A DNA stretch of 64,000 nucleotides from Mesorhizobium sp. NZP2298 (GTDB taxonomy: Bacteria > Pseudomonadota > Alphaproteobacteria > Rhizobiales > Rhizobiaceae): positions 7,018,001-7,082,000 of the forward strand of contig NZ_CP033365.1 of the NCBI RefSeq assembly GCF_013170825.1. Reading direction: 5' to 3'. The notes below the pieces were generated by a model, which searched no databases, was not told the DNA's origin, and saw only the letters and a program-made list of their open reading frames with translations. The translations under genes were made by a program, and so were the position numbers. How positions within the stretch are numbered: position 1 is the first letter of the stretch; every line of letters begins with the position of its first letter. Shown piece by piece: positions 20,337 through 33,473 of this stretch.

Positions 20337-21769
20337 CAAAGGTCCTCTATCTCGTCTGTAAGCGCGAACGCATGTGCCCCTTGCAGCGTCGAGGCGACGA
20401 TCGCCATGGCCCTGCTCTCGGTCGAAGCTTCCGAGTAGCAGCGCAGTTCCGGGGCATTGCCGGAAGGCCGCAGATGTATGATCTCACCTGAAAGCATCCG
20501 CGCCCTGAGGCCATCGGTTTCGTCAATTTCGGCGACGGTCCCGAACGAGGCAAGAAAGTGCTGCAGTGCGTTCCGGCTTGCGAGATGATCCATCAATCTG
20601 CGCGAACTTTCCGCGGGGAAGTTCTGAAGCCGGTCACTGGCGCACACAGGAAGATTCCAAAGCCCGCGCAGTCGCGACAGCTTCTTTTTTGTCGACGCCA
20701 TGGTACTGAGGACGGCCAAAATCGGGAGGAATGAGTCCCGCGTCGGCAGTGCAGTCAATGTCTTCCCATTCACCACACAATCCGAGCCCAGCAGAACACC
20801 ACCATTGGCCTCAAAGCCGACGATGACGCCGCCGGCGCCGTGTAATGCTTCCATTGCTTCAATGACAAATGGAGACCCGACTTTTGTCCTCTGGACCGCG
20901 AAACCAAAGGCCTTCGAAATTCCCGAATTGGAGGTCACTGGCGTCACGATCGTGTCTGCCTTCAGGAAAAGAGCCGTTGCAAGCCCAACCAGGTCGCCGC
21001 GAAGAAGATCGCCATTTTCATCAGCGATGAGTGGCCGATCAGCGTCCGCATCGGTCGACACGATGGCATCGAGACCGAATTCGCGGACCCACTTCTTCAA
21101 TTTTGCGATTGTTGCTGCGTCCACGGCTTCGGTATCGACAGGTACGAAGGTCCCGGTTTTCCCGACGGCGACCACGCTGGCACCGAGCGATCGAAGAACC
21201 TGTACCAACAGTTCCGCCGCGACCGAACTGTGCTGATAGACACCAAGTCTCATGCCGGAAAGTGAGCCCGGCTCCAGCATGTCATGGGCGCGCTCTCGAT
21301 AAGAGGCGATCGCTTCTTCACGGTGCATAGGCCACGTCGTTCCCAGACAAGCCGTTGGTAAGCAATACGCAATTGATCTTTCGGCTACAAAGCGCGTAAT
21401 CGCGGCCTCATCCGCCTTGCTGATTTCACCATTCGGGCCATAGAATTTGATGCCATTGCGATCGGCTGGAATGTGCGACCCGGTGACCATAAGAGCCGCC
21501 GCGCCATGTTTGCATGCATATAGTGCCAGGGCAGGCGTGGGTATGGTGCCGCAATCGATCGGCTGGAAACCATTTGCGGCCAACGCCGCCATGCAATTGT
21601 TGGCTATCGCCTGACTGCTGTCACGTAGGTCGCGGCCTATGAAGACTGAACTATTCGGCTGAACCCGGCTGGAAATCAAACGCCAAGCGAAAGCTTCGGT
21701 ATAAAGTCCGCTGGCCTTGCCGACCAATTCCGAAGCCAAACCTCGAACGCCGCTTGACCCGAATTTCAT
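20336..21769 (-). CDS. noeK: Phosphomannomutase
   Basis: A 477-residue member of the phosphohexomutase family, converting mannose-6-phosphate to mannose-1-phosphate for NoeJ. KFGSSGVRGL opens the protein, the phosphoserine loop is VTGSHIPADRNGIKFY, the metal loop is STDADADRPLIADENGD, and the sugar-recognition and phosphate loops include VGFEANGGVLLGS and LRPSGNAPELR. It is the first gene of the noeK-noeJ pair, about 290 bases downstream of the nod box at 22059-22107. Other phosphohexomutase substrates (glucosamine or glucose phosphate) are possible, but the partner gene argues for mannose. Confidence 0.87.
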   Translation of the reverse strand: MKFGSSGVRGLASELVGKASGLYTEAFAWRLISSRVQPNSSVFIGRDLRDSSQAIANNCMAALAANGFQPIDCGTIPTPALALYACKHGAAALMVTGSHIPADRNGIKFYGPNGEISKADEAAITRFVAERSIAYCLPTACLGTTWPMHREEAIASYRERAHDMLEPGSLSGMRLGVYQHSSVAAELLVQVLRSLGASVVAVGKTGTFVPVDTEAVDAATIAKLKKWVREFGLDAIVSTDADADRPLIADENGDLLRGDLVGLATALFLKADTIVTPVTSNSGISKAFGFAVQRTKVGSPFVIEAMEALHGAGGVIVGFEANGGVLLGSDCVVNGKTLTALPTRDSFLPILAVLSTMASTKKKLSRLRGLWNLPVCASDRLQNFPAESSRRLMDHLASRNALQHFLASFGTVAEIDETDGLRARMLSGEIIHLRPSGNAPELRCYSEASTESRAMAIVASTLQGAHAFALTDEIEDL

Positions 21770-22058
21770 GATTTCGCTTTGCTAGTGGACAGGCAGGGTG
21801 GGGTAATGTTGCAATGGGCTAGTACTTTCTACTGCAAGCGCCATCGTTCTCAGGCACCTGCTGTTCAGGTATGCGGTCTCTACAACACGGTGTGGCGTAA
21901 GGACCCCTCAGAGTTCCGCCGAACAGCAGGGCATCCACTGGCACAGGGGCATCCACAGTTCTCCTTCTAATGGAATCTTTTGGCGCGCTCATCTAATGAT
22001 CAAGGAAGTGGAGTGATCGATCGGTGCCTGCCGGTATTTCGCTATGCAGCATCATGGC
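21770..22058. other. Leader between nod box and noeK
   Basis: About 290 bases of presumed 5' untranslated leader. Only short frames without ribosome binding sites are present. Confidence 0.4.
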
Positions 22059-22107
22059 AGGTCCGTAAAGTTGGTTGTTTGGATGGAACGCATCCATGGC
22101 ATGGATA
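22059..22107 (-). promoter_or_regulatory. nod box upstream of noeK-noeJ, pointing left
   Basis: On the minus strand the sequence runs TATCCATGCCATGGATG, then CGTTCCATCCAAACAACC, then AACTTTACGGACCT. The ATCCAT...ATGGATG palindrome and the ATC-x-AAACAA core fit the nod box consensus well; the distal AT-rich part is less perfect than in the box at 9628-9676. It faces noeK and should place the noeKJ pair under NodD and flavonoid control. Confidence 0.85.
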
Positions 22108-22192
22108 GGGCTAGAAAGCCGTCTCGATCAGCGCAATGGAACCCTGTGATTCTTGGGTAATGGATTAAGGTCAGCCAGAGCGCTCGCCGACC

Positions 22193-22920
22193 ATGGCGTC
22201 GCCTAGGGCGCTGGACCCAAGCAGGAACCGATGCTTGGATCAGTTGGGGCGACGATCAGCGCCGACAATGTCTTGCCTTGCGACGCCCTTCAGAAAGTTG
22301 TTTCTGGAATTGCGTTCGATCAAGGCCCAGCGCAAAACCTTGATGCAGTCGTCGCCGCCGCAATCTTCGCCTTCGGCTTTGTCTACATCCATCCGTTCGA
22401 GGACGGAAACGGCCGCATTCACCGCTACCTGATCCACCACGTCCTTGCCATGCACCGCTTCAATCGCCGGGAGTGGTGTTTCCCGTCTCGGCCGCGATCC
22501 TGGACCAGATCGACGAGTACAGGCGCGTGCTGGAGAGCAATTCGAAGCGCCTTCTGCCATTGGTCGAATGGGAACCGACGCCGCAATTCAACGTCCGGGT
22601 GCTGAATGACACCGGGGATTTCTACCGATACTTCGATTCAACCCCGCACGCCGAATTTCTTTATGCCTGCGCTCGGCGGACGATCGAACGGTACCTTCCT
22701 GGCGAAACAGCTTTTCTGCAGCGCTACGATCAATTCCGGCAATAGGTGAATGCCTTTATCGACATGCCCGAGCGGCTGATCGATCTGCTCTTCCGTTTCC
22801 TTAACCAGAATGGTGGCCCCTATCGAGCCGCGCCCTCGGAAAGGAATTCCCAGCTCTGACCAATGACGAGGCGCGGCGGCTCGAGGCGATCTATGCGCAG
22901 ACCAGAAAACGGCAAAGCAC
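22193..22920 (+). pseudogene. Broken Fic (Fido-domain) protein gene
   Basis: The first part (frame of 22231-22605) contains the Fic core: FGFVYIHPFEDGNGRIHRYL, the HPFxxGNGR catalytic motif of AMP-transferases. At about 22465 the frame is lost; the protein continues in another frame from about 22470 as GVVFPVSAAILDQIDEYRRV and on to FRQ, where a TAG at 22743-22745 stops it. Beyond it VNAFIDMPERLIDLLFRFLNQ continues, then another frame carries LTNDEARRLEAIYAQ. There are thus at least two frameshifts and one stop. The start is also unclear. Fic enzymes AMPylate target proteins; this copy is dead. Confidence 0.85.
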
Positions 22921-23270
22921 GAGGCAGAAGCCTTTCACTGGACTGCCGGTCGACCCTTGCGTTGTCGCCGAAACTCGGGACGTCATGTTCTGGGGCAAAC
23001 CGGACAAGCCGAAGGTGTGTCGGGAATGCTGCTGGGCCACGGCAGTGATTTCTGCATCGTCTATACGCCTATATACGCAGTGCCGGCGTCAGCACCCCAG
23101 CGGTCGAAGATACGCGACAAGTCGCGTGCAAAGTCATCCTGGGACGCTGACAACAAGGTACGTGGGCTCAATCGCGTGCACCCCATTCACAAAACCGACT
23201 CCGTGAAGTAGTGGGAACGCAGAGAAATCTCCGGTCGCAGCCTTACCCGGTCAAAACAAGGATTCAAACC
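22921..23270. other. Upstream region of queC
   Basis: About 350 bases between the Fic remnant and queC. Short frames only. I looked for a preQ1 riboswitch before queC and did not see a convincing one. Confidence 0.35.
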
Positions 23271-23969
23271 ATGAATGCCCTCGTCATCTGCTCCGGCGGA
23301 TTGGACTCTGTTTCGCTCGCTCACAAGGTGGCGACCGAGCAGAAACTCATTGGCCTGCTTTCGTTCGATTACGGCCAGAGGCACAAAAAGGAACTCGGCT
23401 TTGCCGCTATGTGCGCCAAGCGGCTGGGTGTTCCGCACCAGATCGTCGATATCCGCGATGTCGGCCGGAACCTGAGCGGCTCGGCGCTGACTGATAACGT
23501 GGACGTGCCCGACGGGCACTATGCCGAAGACTCCATGAGGATCACGGTGGTGCCGAATAGGAACGCCATCATGCTGGCCATCGCCTTCGGGGTTGCCGCC
23601 GCGCAGCAGGCCGATGCGGTGGCCACTGCCGTCCACGGCGGAGATCATTTCATCTATCCAGATTGCCGGCCCGCTTTTATCGACGCCTTTCAGACGATGC
23701 AGAACCATGCCCTCGCAGGCTACGCCGATATCCGCCTGTACGCTCCGTATGTGAATATGTCGAAGGCCGACATCGTCAGCGAGGGGGCAAAGTACGCCAC
23801 ACCGTTCGAGGCGACGTGGTCCTGCTACAAGGGCGGTGCACGTCATTGCGGTCGCTGCGGGACATGCGTCGAACGGCGCGAAGCATTCGATCTGGCCGGC
23901 ATCACCGACCCGACAGATTATGAGGATGCAGACTTCTGGCTCCACGCTATCCAGACAACGAGCGCGTGA
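23271..23969 (+). CDS. queC: 7-cyano-7-deazaguanine synthase
   Basis: A 232-residue ATP-dependent enzyme that turns 7-carboxy-7-deazaguanine into preQ0, the precursor of queuosine in tRNA. The PP-loop SGGLDSVSLAHK is at residues 8-19. LLSFDYGQRHKKEL and VPNRNAIMLAIAFG are family signatures, and the zinc site is CYKGGARHCGRCGTCVERREAF. The start ATG at 23271 follows AAGGATTCAAACC; the frame is open to 23211 but only from 23271 is the sequence QueC-like. Its TGA overlaps queD at 23967-23971. Confidence 0.96.
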   Translation: MNALVICSGGLDSVSLAHKVATEQKLIGLLSFDYGQRHKKELGFAAMCAKRLGVPHQIVDIRDVGRNLSGSALTDNVDVPDGHYAEDSMRITVVPNRNAIMLAIAFGVAAAQQADAVATAVHGGDHFIYPDCRPAFIDAFQTMQNHALAGYADIRLYAPYVNMSKADIVSEGAKYATPFEATWSCYKGGARHCGRCGTCVERREAFDLAGITDPTDYEDADFWLHAIQTTSA

Positions 23970-24325
23970 TGTTCCGCATTACCAAAGAGTTCCACTTCTC
24001 GGCCTCGCATCAGCTCACCTCCTTGCCATCCGATCATCAGTGCGCACGCCTGCACGGCCACAACTACATCGTCGTCGTGGAGCTTTCAGGTGGCGAACTG
24101 GACGAACACGGCTTTGTGCGCGACTACCAAGATCTGGCGGCGTTCAAGCACTACATCGATGGGACGTTCGACCATCGGCATCTTAACGACGTGCTGGGGC
24201 ATGACCATGCCACAGCGGAATGTCTGGCCAGGCACTTCTACCACTGGTGCAAGATGCGGCTACCCGAAACCTCCGCCGTGCGGGTGAGCGAGACGCCGAA
24301 AACCTGGGCGGAATACCGACCATGA
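23969..24325 (+). CDS. queD: 6-carboxy-5,6,7,8-tetrahydropterin synthase
   Basis: A 118-residue T-fold enzyme that converts dihydroneopterin triphosphate to 6-carboxytetrahydropterin, the first committed step to preQ0. Zinc ligands His14 (FSASHQL), His29 and His31 (RLHGHNY) and the catalytic Cys25 are present; DYQDL and FDHRHLND follow, and the end [13 protein letters not shown] is QueD-typical. The ATG at 23969 overlaps the queC TGA; a GTG one codon earlier is possible. The end overlaps queE by ATGA. A decayed copy of its middle lies at 12243-12381. Confidence 0.95.
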   Translation: MFRITKEFHFSASHQLTSLPSDHQCARLHGHNYIVVVELSGGELDEHGFVRDYQDLAAFKHYIDGTFDHRHLNDVLGHDHATAECLARHFYHWCKMRLPETSAVRVSETPKTWAEYRP

Positions 24326-25059
24326 CTTGCGCGTTGCATCCCGGAATCCGGGTGAGCGAGATTTTTGGGCCGACCATTCAGGGCGAAGGCGTGCTGATCG
24401 GCTTGCCGACGGTGTTCGTAAGAACCGGCGGGTGCGATTATCGCTGTTCCTGGTGCGACAGCCTGCATGCGGTGGACCGTCGCTTCCGCCATGATTGGGA
24501 GATGATGTCTCCCGACGCGGTTTGGCAAAAGGTCATTGCGCTTTCCGGCGGTCAGCCCGTGATGGTATCGCTGTCGGGCGGCAATCCGGCCATCCAGCCG
24601 CTTGGCCAGTTGATCGACCGCGGGCATGGTGAGGGCTACCGTTTTGCATTGGAAACCCAAGGCTCGGTGTCTAAGCAATGGTTCGCGGATCTCGACGTGC
24701 TGGTACTAAGCCCCAAGCCGCCCTCAAGCGAAATGACGACAGATTGGGCCGCGTTCGACGCCTGCTTAGAGGCGGCGCAGGATAAGCCGCAGATGGCGCT
24801 CAAGCTCGTTGTCTTCGACGATGATGACTATGCCTATGCCAAAGACGCCGCGGCGCGCTACCCCCAATTACCCGTCTATCTGCAGCCCGGCAATCACACG
24901 CCGCCGCGTCCCGGCGACGAAGACGCGTTCATCGACATGGCCGGTGTGATGAGGCGCATGGAATGGCTGGTTGAAAAGGTGACCCGTGACAGGTGGTTCG
25001 AGGCGCGTGTACTGCCGCAGCTTCATGTTCTGCTCTGGGGGAACAAACGGGGCGTCTAG
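24322..25059 (+). CDS. queE: 7-carboxy-7-deazaguanine synthase
   Basis: A 245-residue radical SAM enzyme that rearranges the QueD product to 7-carboxy-7-deazaguanine for Que[21 protein letters not shown] is the QueE N-terminus. The cluster motif is [10 protein letters not shown] (Cys38, Cys42, Cys45). [19 protein letters not shown] and LSPKPPSS are family signatures, as is YLQPGN near the C-terminus. The start is fixed by the ATGA overlap with queD. queC-D-E form one operon; queuosine has been linked to symbiosis in Sinorhizobium, but that role is not shown here. Confidence 0.95.
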   Translation: MTCALHPGIRVSEIFGPTIQGEGVLIGLPTVFVRTGGCDYRCSWCDSLHAVDRRFRHDWEMMSPDAVWQKVIALSGGQPVMVSLSGGNPAIQPLGQLIDRGHGEGYRFALETQGSVSKQWFADLDVLVLSPKPPSSEMTTDWAAFDACLEAAQDKPQMALKLVVFDDDDYAYAKDAAARYPQLPVYLQPGNHTPPRPGDEDAFIDMAGVMRRMEWLVEKVTRDRWFEARVLPQLHVLLWGNKRGV

Positions 25060-25342
25060 CCGAAGCGGAAGGATTGCCGACGACGAGCAAGACAGACATC
25101 TATAGCAATCTCACCCAACTGGGTGGCAGCAGCGTCGTTCCGGAAAGCCCCGAAAATACCGTGCTGGAAAAGGCACCGAATCCGCATGAGGGCTCGCCTT
25201 ATTGGGGGCGCTTCACCGCTCCTCTGGAGCGTGACTCGCTCTCGATACTACCATGCTTTTCCGCTGGGTTTGTTTGGTCGTCGATCACCGCTGCGGGACG
25301 AATGCGCTTGACAAAATAGCGCCGGCCCATTCAATTCGACGC

Positions 25343-28394
<3,052 letters not shown>

Positions 28395-28563
28395 GGTTGC
28401 CGCCACCACGCTGGCGGAGCTGCTTACCGCGCTCGACTATGAGGGCGATTGGCTCGCCACTGCCGTCAACAGCGACCTCGTGCACAAAGCCAACCGGGCG
28501 GAATTCCTGTTGAGCGACGGCGACCGGATCGAAATCCTCTCACCCATGCAGGGAGGTTAGACC

Positions 28564-29337
28564 ATGTTCGAGCTTTATGGAACCGAGCTTCCGTCGCGTC
28601 TGCTTCTCGGCACCGCTCAACATCCTTCGCCGGCCATCCTTGCCGATGCGGTCAAGGCATCGGGCACGTCGGTGGTGACCGTCTCGCTGCGCCGTGAGAT
28701 GGCAGGTGGCAGGGCCGGCGAGAAATTCTGGTCGTTGATCCGCTCGCTGGGCGTCAGAATCCTGCCCAACACCGCCGGCTGCCACTCCGTCAAGGAAGCG
28801 GTCACGACCGCAAAAATGGCTCGCGACGTCTTCGGCACGAACTGGATCAAGCTCGAAGTGATCGGCAACCATGACACGCTGCAGCCTGATGTGTTCGGCC
28901 TGGTCGAAGCTGCGCGCATCCTGTGCGAGGACGGCTTTGCGGTATTCCCCTATACCACCGACGACCTTGTCGTCGCCGAGCGGCTGCTGGAGGCAGGCTG
29001 CAAGGTCTTGATGCCATGGTGCGCGCCGATCGGCTCGGCGCTTGGGCCGGTCAACATCCCGGCGCTGCGCTCGATGCGCAGACATTTCCCAAGCGTCCCG
29101 CTGATTGTGGATGCAGGGCTCGGACGGCCGTCGCACGCGGCGACCGTCATGGAACTCGGCTTTGACGCCGTGCTCCTGAACACGGCGGTCGCCAAGGCGG
29201 CCGATCCGGTCGGCATGGCGCGTACGTTCGGCAAGGCGGTCGAGGCCGGTCGTGAGGCTTTCGGTTCGGGAATGCTCGAACCGCGCGACGTCGCCGTGCC
29301 ATCGACACCGACGATCGGCAGGGCAGTTTTTTCATGA
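28564..29337 (+). CDS. thiG: Thiazole synthase
   Basis: A 257-residue TIM-barrel enzyme that forms thiazole phosphate from deoxyxylulose 5-phosphate, iminoglycine and ThiS-thiocarboxylate. [20 protein letters not shown] and [20 protein letters not shown] are ThiG signatures. The Schiff-base lysine is in WIKLEVIGN, and [20 protein letters not shown] then [12 protein letters not shown] close the barrel. The product overlaps thiE by ATGA at 29334-29337. Length is normal. Confidence 0.95.
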   Translation: MFELYGTELPSRLLLGTAQHPSPAILADAVKASGTSVVTVSLRREMAGGRAGEKFWSLIRSLGVRILPNTAGCHSVKEAVTTAKMARDVFGTNWIKLEVIGNHDTLQPDVFGLVEAARILCEDGFAVFPYTTDDLVVAERLLEAGCKVLMPWCAPIGSALGPVNIPALRSMRRHFPSVPLIVDAGLGRPSHAATVMELGFDAVLLNTAVAKAADPVGMARTFGKAVEAGREAFGSGMLEPRDVAVPSTPTIGRAVFS

Positions 29338-29939
29338 AGCTCGATCCCTTCTATCTGATCGTCGATAGTGCAGTCTGGATCGATCGGCTGGTGCCGCTCG
29401 GCGTCAAGCTGGTGCAGCTTCGCATCAAGACCATGGACGAGGCCGGATTGCGCGCTGAGATCCGCACAGCGAAGGCCTTGTGCGCTCGATACCGGTGCCA
29501 GCTCATCATCAATGATTACTGGCGACTGGCCATCGAGGAAGGCTGCGACTTCGTTCATCTCGGTCAGGAGGATATGCAAACTGCGGACCGTTCGCGGATA
29601 CGGGCGGCTGGCGTGAGGCTCGGACTGAGCACGCATGATGGTATCGAACTGGAAACGGCGATGGCCGCCGAGCCTGACTATATCGCGCTTGGGCCCATCT
29701 ACCCGACCATCCTGAAGAAGATGAAATGGGCGCCGCAGGGACTCGAACGGATCAGAGAATGGAAGCATCGGGTAACGCCAATCCCATTGGTCGCCATTGG
29801 CGGTCTCAACCCTGACAGGCTCGACGGAGTTTTCGCGGCTGACGCCGACAGCGCGGCAGTGGTCACCGACATCACGCTGAATGCCGATCCCGAAGGGCGC
29901 ACACGAGAATGGATCGAAAAGACGGAGCGATGGCGCTGA
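29334..29939 (+). CDS. thiE: Thiamine-phosphate synthase
   Basis: A 201-residue TIM-barrel enzyme that joins HMP pyrophosphate and thiazole phosphate to thiamine phosphate. [41 protein letters not shown] and [11 protein letters not shown] are visible, then [11 protein letters not shown] and [13 protein letters not shown]. Substrate-binding residues look conserved, although the usual K-T-x-A loop reads [10 protein letters not shown]. It overlaps thiG at its start and thiD at its end. Confidence 0.92.
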   Translation: MKLDPFYLIVDSAVWIDRLVPLGVKLVQLRIKTMDEAGLRAEIRTAKALCARYRCQLIINDYWRLAIEEGCDFVHLGQEDMQTADRSRIRAAGVRLGLSTHDGIELETAMAAEPDYIALGPIYPTILKKMKWAPQGLERIREWKHRVTPIPLVAIGGLNPDRLDGVFAADADSAAVVTDITLNADPEGRTREWIEKTERWR

Positions 29940-30691
29940 GGCGAGAACCGCATGTGCTTGTCGTTGGCGGGTCGGACTCCAGCGGTGGAGCTGGAATTGC
30001 CCGCGATATAGAAACGGTTTCCGCCTTCGGGCTGCGCAGTTGTCTTGCCATCACCGCCGTGACAGTCCAGACGCACTCGGCTGTCGAGCTCGTCAAGCTT
30101 GTGCCGTCGGAGCTTGTCGCCGCTCAGATGCGCGCCGCGTTCGCTGCCAACGCTGTCGCGGCCGTCAAGATAGGCATGATTGGGACATCGGCGGCTGTTG
30201 AGGCAGTCGGCGCTGTTTTGGTCAACCGCCAAGTGCCTGTGGTACTCGACCCGGTCCTGGCCTCTACCTCGGGACGCAATCTGCTGGCGGACGATGCCAT
30301 TAATATGCTGCGCCACGATCTGATGCCGATCTGCCGGCTTGTAACGCCTAACCTGGTCGAGCTGGCTGCGTTTACCGGCTCGTCACCGGCCGCGGACGAA
30401 GAAGGGGCTTGTCGTCAGGCTGAAGAGCTATCGAGGACGGTGAGGACCGCCGTACTCGTCAAGGGCGGCCATGCACAAGGAACCCGTTGCGTCGACGTGC
30501 TTTTGCAGCCGAACCAACCTGCAGTTCGGTTCGAGGCGCCCCGCTTGCCGCGAGGGATGCGCGGAACGGGTTGCATGATGGCCAGCGCAGTCGCCGCCTC
30601 GCTTGCTCTTGGAGCGTCGCTGGAAGCGAGCGTGCGCCAAGCCAAGCAACATGTTTTCGATGCGCTTGCCGGATCGAAGGAGGGCCGATAA
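29930..30691 (+). CDS. thiD: Hydroxymethylpyrimidine/phosphomethylpyrimidine kinase
   Basis: A 253-residue ribokinase-fold kinase that phosphorylates HMP and HMP phosphate for ThiE. VLVVGGSDSSGGAGIARDIE is the N-terminal substrate motif, followed by AITAVTVQ; VVLDPVLASTSG and VTPNLVELAAF are family strings, VLVKGGH follows, and the anion-hole motif is RGTGCMMASAVAA. The ATG at 29930 overlaps the thiE stop; the frame is open to 29909. It ends the operon; the stop is embedded in a GGCCGAT...ATCGGCC inverted repeat that may slow transcription, without a T run. Confidence 0.93.
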   Translation: MALRREPHVLVVGGSDSSGGAGIARDIETVSAFGLRSCLAITAVTVQTHSAVELVKLVPSELVAAQMRAAFAANAVAAVKIGMIGTSAAVEAVGAVLVNRQVPVVLDPVLASTSGRNLLADDAINMLRHDLMPICRLVTPNLVELAAFTGSSPAADEEGACRQAEELSRTVRTAVLVKGGHAQGTRCVDVLLQPNQPAVRFEAPRLPRGMRGTGCMMASAVAASLALGASLEASVRQAKQHVFDALAGSKEGR

Positions 30692-30956
30692 GCTGATCGG
30701 CCGAACGTATCCAACGCTCCGATCAAGTCTGGCAGGCAATCGTGGGTCTACTGCTAGGACATGAAGGCCCTATCCGAGGGGTGAGAATGCGGCATACACG
30801 GTCGCTTTCGCCTATGAACAACACGCCGCTTTGAGGAGGAAGCCGCATGCCTCTGTGCCAACCGGTTGATGGGTCATCCGAAACCCGCACCTAGTCGTCG
30901 CTAGCGACAGCATGCCGCTTGGCACGTTGTTGGGTGAGCGAACGTTCGAGCCGGGG

Positions 30957-31985
30957 TTAGCCAACTCGAGCCATAATTGCGGATTGAATCGCCGTTGCGG
31001 TATATAGGGAAGCATCTAACGACAGATTCCCAAACGCCGGTTGACAAAGGAGGTAGTTTGCACCTGCCGCTTCCAGCTGATCAAGAAGAGCTTGTCCCGC
31101 AGATGCTGCCGTTCCTACTACGCACAATTCCTTCTCGATTGCTGCATCGAAGGTCAGCGGCAGATTTGGTGGAGTCGGCATGCCATTGAGATCATAAAGG
31201 AATTTAAAGCTCTTGAGCCACCGTTCGTAAGCAGGTGCGGCGAGTGAACGTGCATCTGTTTCAGAACGCCCAATCACGACCATGCGGAGCAATCCAAGAA
31301 ATGGCGCTTGGTCGTCCGCCTCAATGGTGTGCTCTCGACCGGCGCGGAAGGCATCAGTGATTCTTCGAACGGAAGAGGAAGGTCCCACGCACGCGATGTT
31401 CATGCCATTCGCAGCGGCCCAGCCTGCCGATTCCGGTCGATTGGTGGCGATCCAAGTCGGCGGATGTGGACGCTGATGAGTTCTTAGCGTCAGCGGAACG
31501 CTGTTCAACTCAAAATGGCGACCTTGATACGATAGCGTGCCGCCCTTCAGCGCATTGATAAGAATTTCGCTGGCTTCCGCATAGTGGTTTGGCGCCGCGT
31601 CCGAGCCAATCCCGAAGTAACCCAATTCGATCGGGAGCGAGCCGCGCCCTATCCCAAGTTCGAGCCTGCCACCGCTCAATTGGTCCAGCATACAGATCTC
31701 TTCGAACGCACGTAGCGGATGATAGAGGGCAAGCAGCATTACCAACGGGCCGACACGAAGGCGCCGGGTTCTCTGGGCTACGCTCGACAAGAACAGATTC
31801 GGTGAGGGACCTCTCCCATGTGGGGTACAATGGTGCTCTGCGAGATGATATGCATAGAACCCAAGGTGATCGCACGCCTCCGCTAACATCAGGCGATCTT
31901 CGTACTGTCGGGCGATATCGGGGCCGTCCTCGTCCAGATGATCGAAGATGCCGACAGCTAGGCCTGAAGGAAAGGCCTTATCCAT
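30957..31985 (-). CDS. Luciferase-like FMN-dependent monooxygenase
   Basis: A 342-residue protein of the bacterial luciferase-like (LLM) family, which uses reduced FMN and oxygen to oxidise an organic substrate. GFYAYHLAEHHCTPHG and LRVGPLVMLLALYHPLRAFEE, then LSGGRLELGIGRGSLP, match the group with the EHH motif. The ATG at 31985 starts the normal N-terminus (MDKAFPSGLAVGIFDHL); the frame is open to 32036. It lies 126 bases after hisC on the same strand and may share its transcript. Substrate unknown. Confidence 0.82.
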   Translation of the reverse strand: MDKAFPSGLAVGIFDHLDEDGPDIARQYEDRLMLAEACDHLGFYAYHLAEHHCTPHGRGPSPNLFLSSVAQRTRRLRVGPLVMLLALYHPLRAFEEICMLDQLSGGRLELGIGRGSLPIELGYFGIGSDAAPNHYAEASEILINALKGGTLSYQGRHFELNSVPLTLRTHQRPHPPTWIATNRPESAGWAAANGMNIACVGPSSSVRRITDAFRAGREHTIEADDQAPFLGLLRMVVIGRSETDARSLAAPAYERWLKSFKFLYDLNGMPTPPNLPLTFDAAIEKELCVVGTAASAGQALLDQLEAAGANYLLCQPAFGNLSLDASLYTATAIQSAIMARVG

Positions 31986-32110
31986 GATATTGTCTCCATT
32001 TTTGACGCAACAAGTCCGGTTGCTTGCGTATTCCAAGCAATTTAAAGATTTCTCGCTGTGTAATCGCTCGGATTATTGCCTGCGAAATGCTAAAGCAGAG
32101 CCTTAGCAAC

Positions 32111-33220
32111 CTAATGCGGGGGCCTTGACATATTCAATATTCTACTAATACGACTAGCGGCACGAAGAAACGCATCCATTTGCTCTTTTGTACCGATGCT
32201 GACGCGGATGTAATTTTCCAAACCTTTATCGGGAAAGACGGCAACAAGTATTTTTTGCCTTGCAAAGGCTGATTGCCACCATGAGCCGTCCTGTCCCGTT
32301 GGCACGCGGGCAAGCAAGAAGTTTGCGTGGGAAGGGATTACGGAAAATCCAAGCTGCGACAGCGCGAGCGTCACTCGCCGTCGTTCATGCCTGATGTGTC
32401 TGTGGTTGTCTGCATAGGCGGCGCGGTGCGCAAGGACGCTGATACCAACCGCCTGCCCGATCACATTCATGTTGAAGACGTTCTGGATGTTGCGTAGCCT
32501 GCCGATAATTTCAGGGTGACCGAAACCGAAACCGACGCGAACGCCGGCAGCAGCATAGCTTTTCGAAAATGTCCTTAAGACCAGAAGATTCGAATAGCGA
32601 TTGATCAGGCGTAGACCATTCTCGGGTGCAAAGTCGACGTAGGCCTCATCCAGCACGATCAAGCGGTCCGATTTCGCTACCAGGCGTTCGATATCGGCCA
32701 CCGGAACGAACGTTCCGGTCGGATTGTTCGGATTGGCTAACAGAATGAACTTGGCGTCCTTTGCAGGACCAAAGAGCAATTGCTCCATCGGCAAGGAATG
32801 ATCTTCGCTAAATTTGATTTCGACAAATTGAGCACCCTGCAACGTTGCAAGTTTGCGGTTGAACGAAAAACCTGGCGACATCATCGCCACGCTATCCCCC
32901 GGGGCAAGGAAAGCTCTGTAGACAAGTCCAAGCAGTTCAGACGATCCGTTGCCGGCGATCACCTGATCCATGGAGACGCTGTAGGCATTCGCGGCTGCTT
33001 CCCTCAAGCTGATGTTATCGTCTTCTGGATATAGATACTGCCGTTCGAGAGCTGCAATCGCGCTTTGCATTATGATTGCTGGAAGCGGGAACGGGTTCTC
33101 ATTCGTGTTTAGTTTTACCCAACTTGAACCCGGCGCTGGTCTATCGGATGGCAGAGCATCTAACTGTCTCGCCACTTGCGAAAAAGACGAAAGCACACTC
33201 TGAAGTTTTGCATCGGACAT
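32111..33220 (-). CDS. Histidinol-phosphate aminotransferase-like PLP enzyme
   Basis: A 369-residue class I/II aminotransferase close to HisC. LNTNENPFPLP is the HisC N-terminal motif; LANPNNPTGTFVP, IVLDEAYVDFAPENGL (PLP-ring aspartate and tyrosine) and RTFSKSYAAAGVRVGFGF (PLP lysine and phosphate arginine) follow. The last step of the pathway made here could be histidinol phosphate or a related aromatic substrate, since island copies of HisC-like enzymes often have other uses. It is followed by the LLM monooxygenase on the same strand. Confidence 0.82.
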   Translation of the reverse strand: MSDAKLQSVLSSFSQVARQLDALPSDRPAPGSSWVKLNTNENPFPLPAIIMQSAIAALERQYLYPEDDNISLREAAANAYSVSMDQVIAGNGSSELLGLVYRAFLAPGDSVAMMSPGFSFNRKLATLQGAQFVEIKFSEDHSLPMEQLLFGPAKDAKFILLANPNNPTGTFVPVADIERLVAKSDRLIVLDEAYVDFAPENGLRLINRYSNLLVLRTFSKSYAAAGVRVGFGFGHPEIIGRLRNIQNVFNMNVIGQAVGISVLAHRAAYADNHRHIRHERRRVTLALSQLGFSVIPSHANFLLARVPTGQDGSWWQSAFARQKILVAVFPDKGLENYIRVSIGTKEQMDAFLRAASRISRILNMSRPPH

Positions 33221-33473
33221 GTTTTTCTCCGTTTCAGTTGCAGAGGGAATCCGGGATGAACGATGGTCTAGAGCACATGGCCGACCGACGGTTCGTCCAC
33301 ACCGCCGTTGTCAGCACATTGACCCTGTGAGGTCGGGCGGGCTGTCCTCCCGGGTCGGATTGGCCCGACGCTCAGGTCCGCATCCACTCGTCATCGGGCC
33401 AAGGCTCCGCCAACCACCAACGCTTGATTTGTCTCTGATATTTGCCTCGGTGGCCTTTCAAGGACGCTTGATC

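Noticed and set aside
23050..23270. A preQ1 riboswitch before queC
   Set aside because: No aptamer-like conserved blocks could be identified in the leader.
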